A stretch of DNA of 64,000 nt from Forficula auricularia (lineage: Eukaryota; Arthropoda; Insecta; Dermaptera; Forficulidae), in contig JALMQS010000225.1 of assembly GCA_024734495.1 (NCBI GenBank), positions 11,022,039 through 11,086,038 on the forward strand, in the 5' to 3' direction. Under the pieces are notes generated by a model. It was not told where the DNA came from, ran no database searches, and saw only the letters and a program-made list of their open reading frames with translations. Numbering within the stretch: position 1 is the stretch's first letter; the number at the start of each line of letters is the position of its first letter. Below are positions 35,701 to 45,900 of the stretch, in pieces. Position numbers and translations under genes: made by a program.

Positions 35701-38700
35701 CAACTAAAAGATGCACTTCTTAGCGATGTTTATTTGAATTTGAGACTGATGATGGCGGATCGAACTAGCCGAAACTGTTTCTGATTTCTAGTTTTGATTG
35801 AAATAAAAAAGAAAAAACATTATTATATTTTTTTCTTTAAATTTTGAGGAACTCAGCTACCTTGTGGGCTCAATAAACCTCACGAATTTCCTAAGGAAAT
35901 TTCTACACATATAATAAGCCATTTAAATACATCTACATATCTTAAGATAAATTGTTAAAAATAATAAACTATGGCCAGAGACTACGAAGAGTTGGGGGCT
36001 GGGAATATAAAGCTGGGTAAGCTCTCGCCTGCTCTGACCATGGCTCACGATATAAATTGTACTTTAATTTATAATACTTTTTAAATTTTTTAATTAACTA
36101 TACCAAAAAGAGTCCAACAAACACTGCCTTTTACATTTTCATTGCAAAAAAGTAGAATTACCATTACTTTTAGGTATATAATAATAAAACTAAGATACGA
36201 GGTAAGTTATTAAAAAAAGAAATAAAACAAAATTGAGTTTTGAGTTCGATATATTTCGGGGGTTAAAATTCTTTATGGTAAAACTATTTTTCCAATATGT
36301 AATCAGTTTTCTTAGACTCCTGATGATGGGCTAACCCCCGAAATATATCGAACTCAAAACTCAATTTTGTTTTATTTTTGTGAAACCTACCATATCTTAG
36401 TTTTATTATTATATTAAAATGTTTCACCTAGAACCAACACCGAACTCCTTAAAACTTTTAGGTATGTTGCGGCTCCCATAACCCACGAATCTTATTCAAT
36501 TGGCGAAAATCAGAGGCACTAGCTAATGGAGAAGTAAAAGTATTTATTATTATTCTTATGAGAGAATAGATTTTGTTTTCCTGATAACTTACTGCCAAAT
36601 GAATTTAGTTTTACAAATAATTATTATTTCTATATAATATCTCGAAGAGATGTCACCCTATCCTGATTTTACCCAGTATTACTTTATTAGATTATAAAAA
36701 AATGTTTATTTTAATTTCCAGGAATCTAAAGATTTCATTGAATTTCAAATAGATTTACTTACAAGAGTAAAAAATGATAAACAAAATCCAAATTCTTTCA
36801 TTCATTCAGGATTTGAGGTAATTTTTATTTGATTTGATATTACATTACAAATTTTTTTATTTTTTTTATATATAAAACTAACATTAAAAATATTTTAATT
36901 TATTCTAACTTATATAAAAAATTAAAATATACAATTAAATACATTTAAATCAGGGTATATTTCATAAAAAAATAACATATTTATTTAATACAATTTTGAG
37001 AAGGATTCTTATGATAAAAATATATTATTGAATACATATTACACAAATATATTTGTATTTTATTTTTATTGTTATTTTTTCGGGATTTTATTTCATCATA
37101 TGAATGAATAGTAGTCAGACTGTGAACTGGTTTAAGTTTCTATTCATCTACGGTATTAGCAGATCTGACCAGTTTTTTTACTAAATGAAATTAGTTTTGA
37201 TGTAGGATCTCGTTGCTTTTCTCAGTGGGCGAGAAGCCCATACCTCAGCTACTTTCATTTTGTTACAATCATAAAGTGAGACTAGGATGGAGCATGAAAG
37301 CAACAAATTACTGTAGCCCATATCAGTCACTGTTAAGCTATTTTTATAAGCTATTTGTCTCGGGCCCTGCAAAAACTAGGGGCGGCCCTGGTTATGCATT
37401 ATAAGCACTAGACCTGAGATGGAAATGGGCAGATTGATGGCACCATCCGCCTATAGAAAATATAAATCATCATAAAATATTTGTTTACAAACCATCGATT
37501 TTAAGAATATTACATTCAAATTTTTTGAAACTGCATTTAAGAATTTAAAGTAGTTCTTTCACAAGTAAAAAATTCAAGAAATCTTTGAAACTTGGAAAAT
37601 AAGTCATTAAAAGCATAATACACATACTGTTAAAATTTGAAGACGATTTACCTCACCATACATGAAATAATTGCAATTAAAAATGACATTTTTTACATAG
37701 GGTAGATAGGGAAAGGGTGGGGATATGATCATTATTTTACTTTTTTTCATTGAAGGACTTTCACCATCTGAATGAAAAACTAATATTTGTTAGAATAATA
37801 TATTCGGATTAACTTAAAAAAAAAAATTATTTATCACGTAGTTTTGATAAAAAACAAAAAAAAACATATTTGGGCGATTATTTTTAGTGGAGGGGATATA
37901 AGCACAATGGCTTAGAAACGATCCGCTAGTATGTGTATATCCATATAGAGATTTCATAGTGTGAGTGGTACATTCACGTTAAAAAAACATAACCTAAAAT
38001 TTTAGTTCCGTTCATATTTATAGAGTGGTTACGAGGCTAAAACTTTTTGTTTGGATTGTCGCGAAAGAACCCCCTTAAGATTGTTCAAGTAAAACAAATG
38101 TAGTATCTAAAATTTGTTTGTTATATTCTTGTAAACAAATATTATATGATGATTTGTATTATTCTATAATGATGGCATAAAGCCATAAAGGATGCGGAAA
38201 CGTCCCGTAAAAATTACGAAAAACAAAATAAAATATAAATAATATTTGTACCTATTATATATTAATTTCAAGAAAAATAAAAACTAAATTCTCTGAAAAG
38301 AATTCTTCAAAATTATATTAAATAAGTTAATATAAATATTTTTCCAGTTCAATAATACAAATTCTAATAATATAGTTGAATCTGGTTTATACCTAATTAA
38401 GTTCAGTGTAATTTTATAAGAAATTGCACTACGCAGAGTATTTTGGAAGAAATCATTAAATGGTTTAAATTCACAATAGGCATGCATTGATGTTTTTGAA
38501 TCAAGCATATTTTAATATTTTTAACTGATCCAAAATTATTCATTTATATTTTCAAGAGAATTTAAAGCATGACTACTTTCATAATACTCAATATCATATC
38601 TTCTTGGCTTACCATTCTCGATTTCGAACGTTGACGATTACTACGGAGAGTATTCTCACCATGATAACTATCATAGGGAATTATTGTAGTGGATGGTTTT

Positions 38701-39592
38701 CCATTGACTTCCTCTATATATAGTAAGGCACCTTTCATTTTTGCCAGAGATGAAATCTTTTCTGACTGAAGCGACGTTTCAACATCATATTAATATCTTT
38801 GATTTGAAAATAATCCTAAGTATAAGTAATCTTAGGCCTTCCTTTAAATTATCTATAACCAGCTTCAATTATTAAATATTTAAATATTAACAAATTAAAA
38901 TACTGAAAACTAATTATTTTGTTTTTAGACAAATTAACTTTTAAACTTTTAGTTTTAATTTTTTCTTTTTTCTTAAAGCAATTTGAACCGCGAAAGTTAA
39001 ATAATATGATCAATAATTTCTTATGTTAATTCTACATTTAGAAAATTATTTTATTATTTTTTGAATTTTTGAAAAGGAAAAATAAATTGAGCATCCGACG
39101 GGACTCGAACCCGTGTTCTCTCTCCTTTACGCGAAGAACGGCTTACCAACTAGCCCACGGATCCTCCCGCCAGATAAGCTCTTTAGATTGAATGTCATTT
39201 TTTATTATTGATTATTATTGACCATATTATTTAACTTTCGCGGTTCAAATTGCTTTAATTATTTTGTGTCTGCATATTAGTATTTAATTTTAATAACTTT
39301 AAATGTTAAATTGCAGTGTGAATCGTGTAATGAACCTATTATTGGAACTAGATGGCATTGTACGGATTGTTCTATGAAATCTGTTGATTTTTGCACTGAT
39401 TGTGTTTTGGGTCAATTTGAATCAGACAATCCTCATCCAATTAACCATTACTTGAACGCCGTTAGAAATCAAGAATCTCTAGATGATGACACAAGTACAC
39501 AAATATGTGATAAAGATTATCTTCCATATTCTTTTAGTGATAAACAAAATTCTATGTATAATTATTTAGATACAAATTTTATGCCAGGATAA
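26525..39592 (+). CDS. ZZZ3: ZZZ3 homologue (ATAC complex subunit), 7 exons
   Basis: Exons 26525-26722, 26792-26909, 29000-29143, 30947-31174, 31261-31407, 36722-36817 and 39317-39592 give about 400 residues. In order: acidic N-terminus (SDEEEEEN); a conserved stretch around [20 protein letters not shown]; a Myb/SANT domain ([14 protein letters not shown] ... [17 protein letters not shown]) followed by [18 protein letters not shown]; a DFDDRSH stretch; a helix; and a C-terminal ZZ zinc finger with its Cys pairs (CESC, CTDC, CTDC) and late His pair. This is the layout of metazoan ZZZ3, the nuclear reader subunit of the ATAC acetyltransferase complex. The ATG at 26525 follows an in-frame TAA. 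All junctions are phase 0 GT-AG. Exon 2 is one base out of frame. It is much shorter than the vertebrate protein, mainly at the N-terminus. Confidence 0.9.
26792..26909 (+). CDS. ZZZ3: ZZZ3 exon 2, with apparent 1-nt frameshift
   Basis: After TTTTAG the phase-0 frame starts DIDTILQI and hits TGA at 26822-26824. The conserved continuation [15 protein letters not shown] lies one frame over, up to GAG|GTAAAT. The length of 118 nt is 1 more than a multiple of 3. One base too many near 26816-26821 explains it. Confidence 0.8.
26930..26985. repeat. hAT-like GC-rich fragment
   Basis: GGTGGGGGCGGCACG and GGGGCGGCATTTTGGCCC resemble internal pieces of nonautonomous hAT elements. Confidence 0.3.
27138..27766 (+). 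mobile_element. LINE family B fragment with duplicated 3' end
   Basis: Frames include [15 protein letters not shown] sequence, [20 protein letters not shown] and [14 protein letters not shown]. The 3' UTR plus A-run unit (about 75 bp, GGGGATGCACCTTTT ... AAGAGCACAATTTTTAATT) is present twice: 27618-27692 and 27694-27766. Confidence 0.8.
27880..28020. mobile_element. hAT-like fragment
   Basis: GGGGCGGATTAAGGGGCAAG, then GGCGCC, and the inverted GGGCACCTTGAG / AGGCGCCC near 28000. It looks like a small nonautonomous element with poorly defined ends. Confidence 0.35.
28280..28496 (-). pseudogene. hAT transposase C-terminal fragment
   Basis: Open frame with [39 protein letters not shown] and [11 protein letters not shown]. 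This is the hAT C-terminal dimerisation region as found in ZBED-like proteins. The DDE-bearing parts are absent. It runs into a poly(T)/poly(A) region at 28251. Confidence 0.8.
29000..29143 (+). CDS. ZZZ3: ZZZ3 exon 3
   Basis: 48 codons between TTAAACAG and [22 protein letters not shown] ... [14 protein letters not shown]. The IDWSKY segment is conserved in ZZZ3 proteins. Confidence 0.85.
29330..29480 (+). mobile_element. SINE, copy B
   Basis: GAGCTGACTGCACGG, then the B box TGTTCGACTCCTGAGGGG, CCCTCTGATAT and ATATTTCTACTAAAATCTTA. Pairs with 25425-25520. Nearby, GAGATATCGACATAGGACGG occurs twice (29480-29500 and 29592-29612). Confidence 0.6.
29733..29965. mobile_element. hAT-like MITE
   Basis: Left CAGGGGTTCTTAAACTTA and right CAGTTTAAGAAT form imperfect terminal inverted repeats of the classic hAT type. 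No clear 8-bp duplication. Confidence 0.55.
29966..30579. repeat. Interspersed repeat, copy 2
   Basis: Direct repeat of 20156-20770, including the arm pair and the tail TCTGCTACTCTCGGC. The copies part after TTTTTCAAGACTC. Confidence 0.9.
30947..31174 (+). CDS. ZZZ3: ZZZ3 exon 4 (Myb/SANT domain)
   Basis: 76 codons between ATTTTAG and GTAAAA. It holds the three Myb helices (spaced Trp: LWTS, NRWKK) and the diagnostic [17 protein letters not shown]. Confidence 0.93.
31261..31407 (+). CDS. ZZZ3: ZZZ3 exon 5
   Basis: 49 codons between TTTTTCCAG and [32 protein letters not shown] and an acidic end. Confidence 0.85.
31440..32180. repeat. C-rich, strand-biased repeat island
   Basis: A block rich in CCCC and CCTGGACCCC with few G on the plus strand, inside ZZZ3 intron 5 and 33 bp after the donor. 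Degenerate units recur about every 300-330 bp: ATAGGTACAGACAGGCACAA-like at 31727 and 32050, and GACGGACATAGGTACAGAGG at 31830 and 32134. Long open frames on either strand here reflect composition, not coding. Confidence 0.8.
32495..33950 (-). pseudogene. RTE-like reverse transcriptase relic
   Basis: Successive frames on the minus strand, from high to low coordinate: [47 protein letters not shown] (motif A), [15 protein letters not shown] (motif B), [12 protein letters not shown] (motif C), [15 protein letters not shown], and a tail with [20 protein letters not shown] and [13 protein letters not shown]. At least four frameshifts. A different lineage from 3113-4510. It lies in ZZZ3 intron 5. 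Confidence 0.85.
34445..34797. mobile_element. hAT MITE, 337 bp, with 8-bp target duplication
   Basis: GTCTATAG at 34445-34452 and 34790-34797 flank TAGTGATTCTCAACC ... GGTTGAGAATCACTG (34453-34789). Motifs GTGTGCCGCG / GTGTGCCGTG lie just inside both ends. Confidence 0.9.
35354..35953. mobile_element. Hammerhead foldback with 12-bp target duplication
   Basis: TTAAGATAAATT lies at 35354-35365 and 35942-35953. Inverted arms of ~205 bp (35366-35577 and 35706-35910) begin and end with TGTAGAAATTTCC and its inverse. A tail of about 31 nt (35911-35941) is on the right only. Each arm has a hammerhead-like core, one on each strand: minus CTGATGA 35526-35532 with GAAA 35504-35507, and plus CTGATGA 35746-35752 with GAAA 35771-35774. 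Confidence 0.9.
35742..35783 (+). ncRNA. Hammerhead-like motif
   Basis: CTGATGA, stem II GGC...GCC with a long loop, and GAAA are present. The sequence after GAAA (CTGTTTC) does not give a clean stem III, so activity is doubtful. Confidence 0.45.
36166..36465. mobile_element. Hammerhead foldback with 12-bp target duplication
   Basis: ACTTTTAGGTAT is at 36166-36177 and 36454-36465. Arms (36178-36262 and 36330-36413) include AAAACTCAATTTTGTTTTAT and its inverse. The right-hand tail (36414-36453) is the conserved motif GTTTCACCTAGAACCAACAC in inverse orientation. The left arm retains only the GAAA half of the ribozyme; the right arm is complete. Confidence 0.9.
36316..36353 (+). ncRNA. Hammerhead ribozyme motif
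   Basis: CTGATGA (36320-36326), stem II GGG-CTAA-CCC, GAAA (36340-36343), minimal stem III TATA, then TC (36348-36349) as cleavage site. Confidence 0.7.
36722..36817 (+). CDS. ZZZ3: ZZZ3 exon 6
   Basis: 32 codons between AATTTCCAG and [24 protein letters not shown] ... HSGFE. It joins in phase to the ZZ finger exon. Confidence 0.85.
36820..38972. other. ZZZ3 intron 6, AT-rich
   Basis: Mostly A/T-rich sequence. Around 37360-37400, GGGCCCTGC and GGGGCGGCCCTGG look like hAT-end debris. I see nothing else. Confidence 0.4.
38973..39258. mobile_element. MITE with TTAA target sites and embedded tRNA-like sequence
   Basis: TTAA at 38973-38976 and 39255-39258 flanks perfect ~34-bp terminal inverted repeats beginning AGCAATTTGAACCGCG. 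TTAA duplication points to piggyBac-type mobilisation, although the end sequence is not a usual piggyBac one. The interior (about 39091-39167, minus strand) is tRNA-like: GGATCCG / CGGATGC acceptor, GGCTAGTTGGTAAGCC D arm and ACGGGTTCGAGTCCCGT T arm. The anticodon region does not fold properly. It ends 58 bp before ZZZ3 exon 7. A partial relative is at 44950-45112. Confidence 0.8.
39317..39592 (+). CDS. ZZZ3: ZZZ3 exon 7 (ZZ zinc finger, stop)
   Basis: 91 codons plus TAA after [24 protein letters not shown] and VDFCTDC supply the zinc ligands, with His in HPINHYL. The tail is low in complexity and acidic. Confidence 0.93.
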   Translation, partial: CESCNEPIIGTRWHCTDCSMKSVDFCTDCVLGQFESDNPHPINHYLNAVRNQESLDDDTSTQICDKDYLPYSFSDKQNSMYNYLDTNFMPG

Positions 39593-39713
39593 TATAGAAA
39601 TATGGTTTTGTTATTCATGATTATCATTTCTTAATATATACCAACATATTTAGAAAATTTTGATAAACATTTTTTCATTTGATTTGCAAATAATAGTTAT
39701 ATTTATCCTTGTA

Positions 39714-39719
39714 AATAAA
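39714..39719 (+). terminator. ZZZ3 poly(A) signal
   Basis: AATAAA 122 nt after the ZZZ3 stop. Confidence 0.6.
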
Positions 39720-39815
39720 TTTTCATATCATATTATGTTACCAACGATTGTCTTTTTTTAATTAAATGACACAAACGCACTTTTGTTTTGTTATTAATTA
39801 TATAAATACTCATTT

Positions 39816-39821
39816 TTTATT
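39816..39821 (-). terminator. SLC7 poly(A) signal
   Basis: AATAAA on the minus strand, ~100 nt after the SLC7 stop. The two 3' UTRs lie within 330 bp and may abut or overlap. Confidence 0.5.
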
Positions 39822-39919
39822 TTTTTATATTTGTAAAAGTTTAATAATTTATATGTATTTATATAAAATTCAACCCGTCTCACTTTTTTCTTCAATCCTC
39901 ACTAATGAAATTTGAAGTT

Positions 39920-39984
39920 TCAATCTAATTCCCTTTCTGGAGGAACTACTTCCAATAACAACTGAACAAATCGGGTTACATTGC
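39920..39984 (-). CDS. SLC7 last exon
   Basis: After [26 protein letters not shown] then D and TGA (39920-39922). The VVPPE ending is a family hallmark. Confidence 0.88.
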
Positions 39985-42900
39985 CTAAAAGAATAGATTA
40001 TAATTTATTATATATTTTAAATTTAAATGATTTAGAATGCTAATAAAATCTTACCCATAAATCCAGGTCTATATTTATAATAAACAAATGGAATGTAAAA
40101 ACAAATTCCCAAGGCAATAAATCCAAGAGCAAAGAAATACCTCGGCGACGGGTCAGTTATCACTGGCACAACAGCAAGAAAAATTGCAACAAATATAATA
40201 AATATTGGTATTATAATAGGAACCTAAAATAGTTGAAAAGAAATAATTATTTCAAAATGATTTATTTTACTATAATAATATTAATTTCAAATAATGTTCT
40301 CCCGTCACTATTTCATTTCTGAATAATATGATAAGGGGATGTCCATAAAATACGTCATCTTAAATCCATGCATTTTCGATCCCTTAGTCACATTTTTTTA
40401 GATATCCATAGCTATAATTAAGTCACGATACCCCAGTCCCCCTCTCTTTCTTAAAATGAAGAATGAATGTATTCATTAGCCGGATGCTGACTGAGGATTT
40501 GCTTCGCGAGGCCAGTCCCTTGAGGCAAATGCCTGGTTGGTCAGTACGTGCCTCCCCCAAGGCAAAAGTGCCCTTTGCCTCGCCTGAGACTGCTTCGGCC
40601 TGATCCATCGGTTGTCGGTTTTGTGAATGCTCAAAGGCGCCTCGGGTCGTTTCTTGCGTTCACTCAGGACGGTTCTGCGGGAAACGCCCGAGGCAGCCTC
40701 GCTAGGCTACTCGCTCAGTCAGTATCCGGCTATTTACGTAGGTTGAGGCATCTATTGATGACATGCACCTAAGGATCACAATCTACAATAAAAAATGAAA
40801 AAAAAATTAATTTTATAAATTAGTTATTTTTTCATTTTTTTTGTAGATTGTCATCTTTAGGTGCATGTCATCAATAGATGCCTCTACCTTATAATTATAT
40901 TATACACTAGGATGCTCCTTATTTTGGATATTTTCGAATATTTACGCTGACAGGTGCTCATATGGTTAGAAATAAATAAAAAAAAATATCCCCCAAGCTT
41001 CAAGTCTCTATCTCAATTTTAACCTAGTACTACACATCGATTAAGTTTCCCATCTAAATATCATGGGGTTTTTGGCATTGAACGATCAATGTTTTATTCC
41101 GGCCAAAGTAGTGGTTCAAAAAATTTGAAACTCTGTAGACTTTATCCTTATAAAAGTAGCTATACCTCAGAATTTTGACAGATTTTTAGCTATTATAATT
41201 TTGGAGTCTATAACTTACTAATACTAAGATATAGCAGTATTTTATCTAGATATAACTCCAAAATTGTAATGCTAAAAATCAGTAAAAATTCTGAAGGATA
41301 GCTACTATTATAAGGATAAAGTCTACAGAGTTTCAATTTTTTTGAATTATTTCTTTGGCCGGAATAAAAAATTGATCGTTCAATGCCAAAAACCCCATAT
41401 TATTTAGATGGGAAACTTAATCGATGTGTAGCACTAGGTTAACATTGAGATCATCATCATCATCATCAGCCTGTCGATATCGACAATCCACTGCTGAATA
41501 TAGGCCTCTTCCATCAAATGGAAGGGGGTTGGCAACATTGAGATAGAGCCTTGAAACTTGGGGGATATTTTTTATATTTATTTCTAACTATATGAGCCCC
41601 TGCCAGCGTAAATATTCGAAAATATCGAAAATAAGGAGCACCCTATTATACAACCATTTTATTTATTTAAAAGAAAATAACTTTTGTGAGTAAAAATTGA
41701 TATATTTATCTGATGATATCTGTCGTGAAGTTTTATCTGACCCCCTCCCCTCTCGTCTCATATTATAACGCTAGGCTATATGGCCTCATTCCCCTTTATT
41801 GCGTACTATTTTATGACGCTCCCTAAATTCTTGAAGCCTTGACAAAATCAATTTTGTTGAAAGAAATAGTTCCGTATAGCCAGTGGCTCGTGGTCATTTT
41901 TGCCATATGCCCAGATGTAAGAATGATGATGTTTAGTGTTGAAAGTTGGATCAGTGGCGTAAATAGCGATGACATTGTGTGATTTGATAATTTCCTAGTT
42001 ATTTTACCTGTATGGACACCGCTATATTGACTGGAGTTTTCTCAGTTGCTATTATTTTGCTTTCAAATTCACGTGTTAAATTTAATAAATTCAACATTAT
42101 TAGAAAAACTTTTTAATAGGAATGCTTGGCTAGAAGCAAAATATCGCCAGGCCATTTTAGTGGGTTAAACGGAAAAAAATCATTAAAATTATCAACCTGG
42201 CCAGCAAATTAAAGATAAAACTTCAAATGTTTAAATCGATATTCACAACAATTTATTTACAGAGATCGTATTTTAATTATGGAAAAATCTATATAGGTTT
42301 GAAATCTTATAGAAATTTTTTAATTACGCTCATCTGCAACGCAGATGTAATGGTCAAGCGGTTTCCGCCCCGACAAACGAACTCTTGCAAAACGTCTTCC
42401 GCCATTTGTCAAGTTCACCATGGACCCTGTACCCATAAAAGTCTCTGAGATTAGGTATACGCCGAAAGGAAATACGTCATAAATTCAGTAGTATAATGAC
42501 AGTGTGAGAAATTATTCTCCAATATGAATGTTTTTACCAAACATGGAATTTTCCATCAACCATGTCATGGGACTTCTCCCACCCTTAATGAAATGGTGTC
42601 AACGAGAGCCCTAGCTGCACTTGCAGACTTGCAGTCAGACAACGAACAGACGAGACGAGGTTCAGATTCAAACGAGACACGATAGATTCAACCCCATCAG
42701 CTTAAACGAATAACGAAGTCTCTCAAACGAATTACGATTACTATTACGCCTTTAATTAATTAACGCCCTTCAAGGGAAAGTGTTATTTAAACCTGTATAT
42801 AGAATATTATACCTATATATATATATATTAATAAATATTTTATCTTAAATGAACACCTTTTATTTGATAAACCCCTAGACACAAATAACCGAAAAGCCAC

Positions 42901-45900
42901 AGTGAACCCACACGCAGGGATTAATGAAGAATACAAATCCCACATATATATAATTGTAGAATGAATTAAGCATTAGTATTAGCATTACCTTATATGGTCT
43001 TGTGAAGTTCTTTTTTGTTCTTCTCATTAAAAGCAAAGCAACCATTGCTAAGCCATAAAATATCCAAACAAGGAAACTTGAAAAATCTATTAACATCTCA
43101 ATATTTCCTATTACTATAAAAATCACACATATTATTCCTTGAAATTGTAAATATATATATTATATTTTTATTTTTATTTTATATTATGAATAAAAATTGA
43201 ATGCTTTCACTTAATATATTTAAAAAAATAATGTAAAAAGTATTCAAAAAAGAAACATATTAAAATTTATATCTATACCAACTGGCTGATTAAGCATTTT
43301 AGAGGCGCATAGCAAGATTTGGGTTTTCTTAAAAAAAATTTCAAAATATAAAAAAGGTAATTATTATTTGAGTCTAATCCATAGGCGGCGTTTGGCTGGC
43401 AGTTAGAGGGCAACCCCCCTGAATTCTGGCGATATTCTTTGTTGGTTTAATTTAAATAATTTTTTGTTGGAAATGAACTTTCTATTTACACTTTACTATC
43501 TTGAAGGAGACAATAAAAGAGTGTGTCTTCTCTGGAATTATAAATTTTATTTATTTATAACGAGACTATAGTTTCGAGGGCTTTGCCCATAAATTAATTC
43601 CTGTGAATCCATTGTAATAGACTGATGAAGCGGGCAAAGCCCTCGAAACTATAGTCTCGTTATAAATAAATAAAATTTATAATTCCAGCAGAAGACACAC
43701 TCTTTTATTGTCTCCTTCAATATATAAAAATTCTGCTACTCTCGGCAAAAAAACTTTCAATTTAATACTTTACTATCTTTTAAATTTTGATCATGAATAT
43801 ATACAAAGTTTTAATGGTGCTATTTTTTTTGTTAATTTAGACTTTTAAATACATCATAATTAAAATCCCCCCCCTCACCCCCAAGAAAAAGTTGAAACGC
43901 CGGCGAGAAAATCGTATAATAGGGCGCACTTTAAGACCCAGAAGATTGCTGAATGGTATTTTGGTGGCTGGCTAGTTAAGAAAAAGAGCGAGGGGAAGAT
44001 TTAGTTTAGAATATTTTCTTTAGATGAGATGTGAACTTTTATAGAAGTGAAAGAAAAATATATATAGGTGAAAACAACAATTATTAAAATGAAATATGAT
44101 TGTTCAATACTTGAAGAGCTACAGCAGGAGCCGGAGTCATTCTTCTCATATGAACATATGAAAAACATTCCACCATGTGCCCAGAACGACCAGCTACATA
44201 GCATAATCTGAAATAAAAGTTAAATTATTATATTAATAATATATATTTTTTAATTTAGATTAATTAGAAACCATATAATTTTTAATTAATTATATTATTT
44301 ATTTTATTTCATTGAAAGAATAATTTATCATGTTGACAAAAGTTGAGCTGAATTAAATTAAATTAGGGAACGAAGAAAAGATTTTTATATTATAGACAAA
44401 AGGATCAGCCGGGATTCGAACTAGGGATCTTCGCATGTGCGCTGCGATGCCTTTATAAGAGCCTTAGCTCTTATCCTCTCGGCCACTGATCCCCGAACCC
44501 AAGCTGATACCTAATGTCTATATGAATTTGGAATTTCATTTTTATTTAATCTTTTAATCTCTTCCTCGTTCATTTTTCGCAGCTCTGTAGTTGGCTTGAC
44601 TAATTAAACTATATCCAAACGCCCCCCACTCGATCGCGAACCCTCGCTGGATATGGTTGAGCTGAATGTTTTGTGTTCAGGTAATAACAATTTTTTGCGG
44701 AATGCTAAATGCTACATAGATGAGTATAGTTGTTTTATAATTCTCTAAAATTGGTTTAAATTTTTTTTATCTTCTATATAAAAAATCAATCACCTATGGG
44801 CCACATACTGGTCACCATTTTCTTTGATGCGACCCGCCGAGTAATCTAGAAACTATCTAAATATTTATATTTAACACAATACTCCATAATTTAAAACACC
44901 AATTATATTATAAATCATTAGAAAATTTCCTTTTAAATTTATTTTAATTCAAGAGTCGAGCATTATTTATTGAATTGAAATCCTGTCGGGTGCTCAATTC
45001 ATTTTTTTCCTTTTCAAAAAATAATAAAATAATTTTCTAAATGTAGAATTAACATAAGAAATTATTGATTAGATTATTTCTTTCGCAATTCAAATTGCTT
45101 TAAGAAAAACTGTGTTTATTTTAAACAATCTCATGCTAGGCGACTATACAGCAAAGAAACTTGAAACGAATGAAATATAATGTAAAAAGACTCTCTCATT
45201 TTATTTTATTTTTAACCTAAAACTTGAAACTGTCTGCAGGTTTCGACCAATTTCCAAAGCAGTATTTCTGCCGAAAGCGTTAATTTTTTTGTCTTGGGAG
45301 GCTTCATACACTGCATCATAAATTGCCTCAGGCTAGTACATTAATGTGCCTTATTGATGTATTGATCTAATAAATATTCGCCCTTAACACGTTGACTGCC
45401 ACGGGTATTTTTGGGAAAGGTTCCTCAGGCCACACCAATTTTTAAAATTAATTTTCCATAGAATGATGTATTTTGTACTATTATAATGTAAAATTGCATT
45501 TTTTGTTATTTTACCCTCTTCCACCCCCGTGTGACTCAGCGATACACGCGGCGTAGAGTTGTTATCATGTATTTCTGCGCCATGTGTATTCCTTGGAATA
45601 CACAGCTTTCAGGTCTCAACCTGCATACACTGAATAACATAGTATTACGAATAAGTTTATCACTGCGCTCAGTCACCATTTACATTACGTAGAGGCATGT
45701 GGAAGCGTTTGTCGAAGTTAATAAAATGTCTTAGGAACGTAAAGAGGCCTATCTGCAGGCTCTTATAGATACATCGACATGAGTGACGACGATGAAGAAC
45801 CCGTACACGATTGTTATCCACAAAACACACCGACGAATTGGTAGAAATTCCTGGTAGAGATGGTGCTAAATTCAAGCCGAAAGCTGTGATTGATTATAAT

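Noticed and set aside
39091..39167. Functional tRNA gene
   Set aside because: Acceptor has a mismatch and the anticodon arm has either no U33 or an oversized loop; it sits inside a transposon.
45225..45290. GGTTTCGACCAATTTCC as a hammerhead on the minus strand
   Set aside because: The core box does not match; only a GAAAC half is recognisable beside a PLE terminus.
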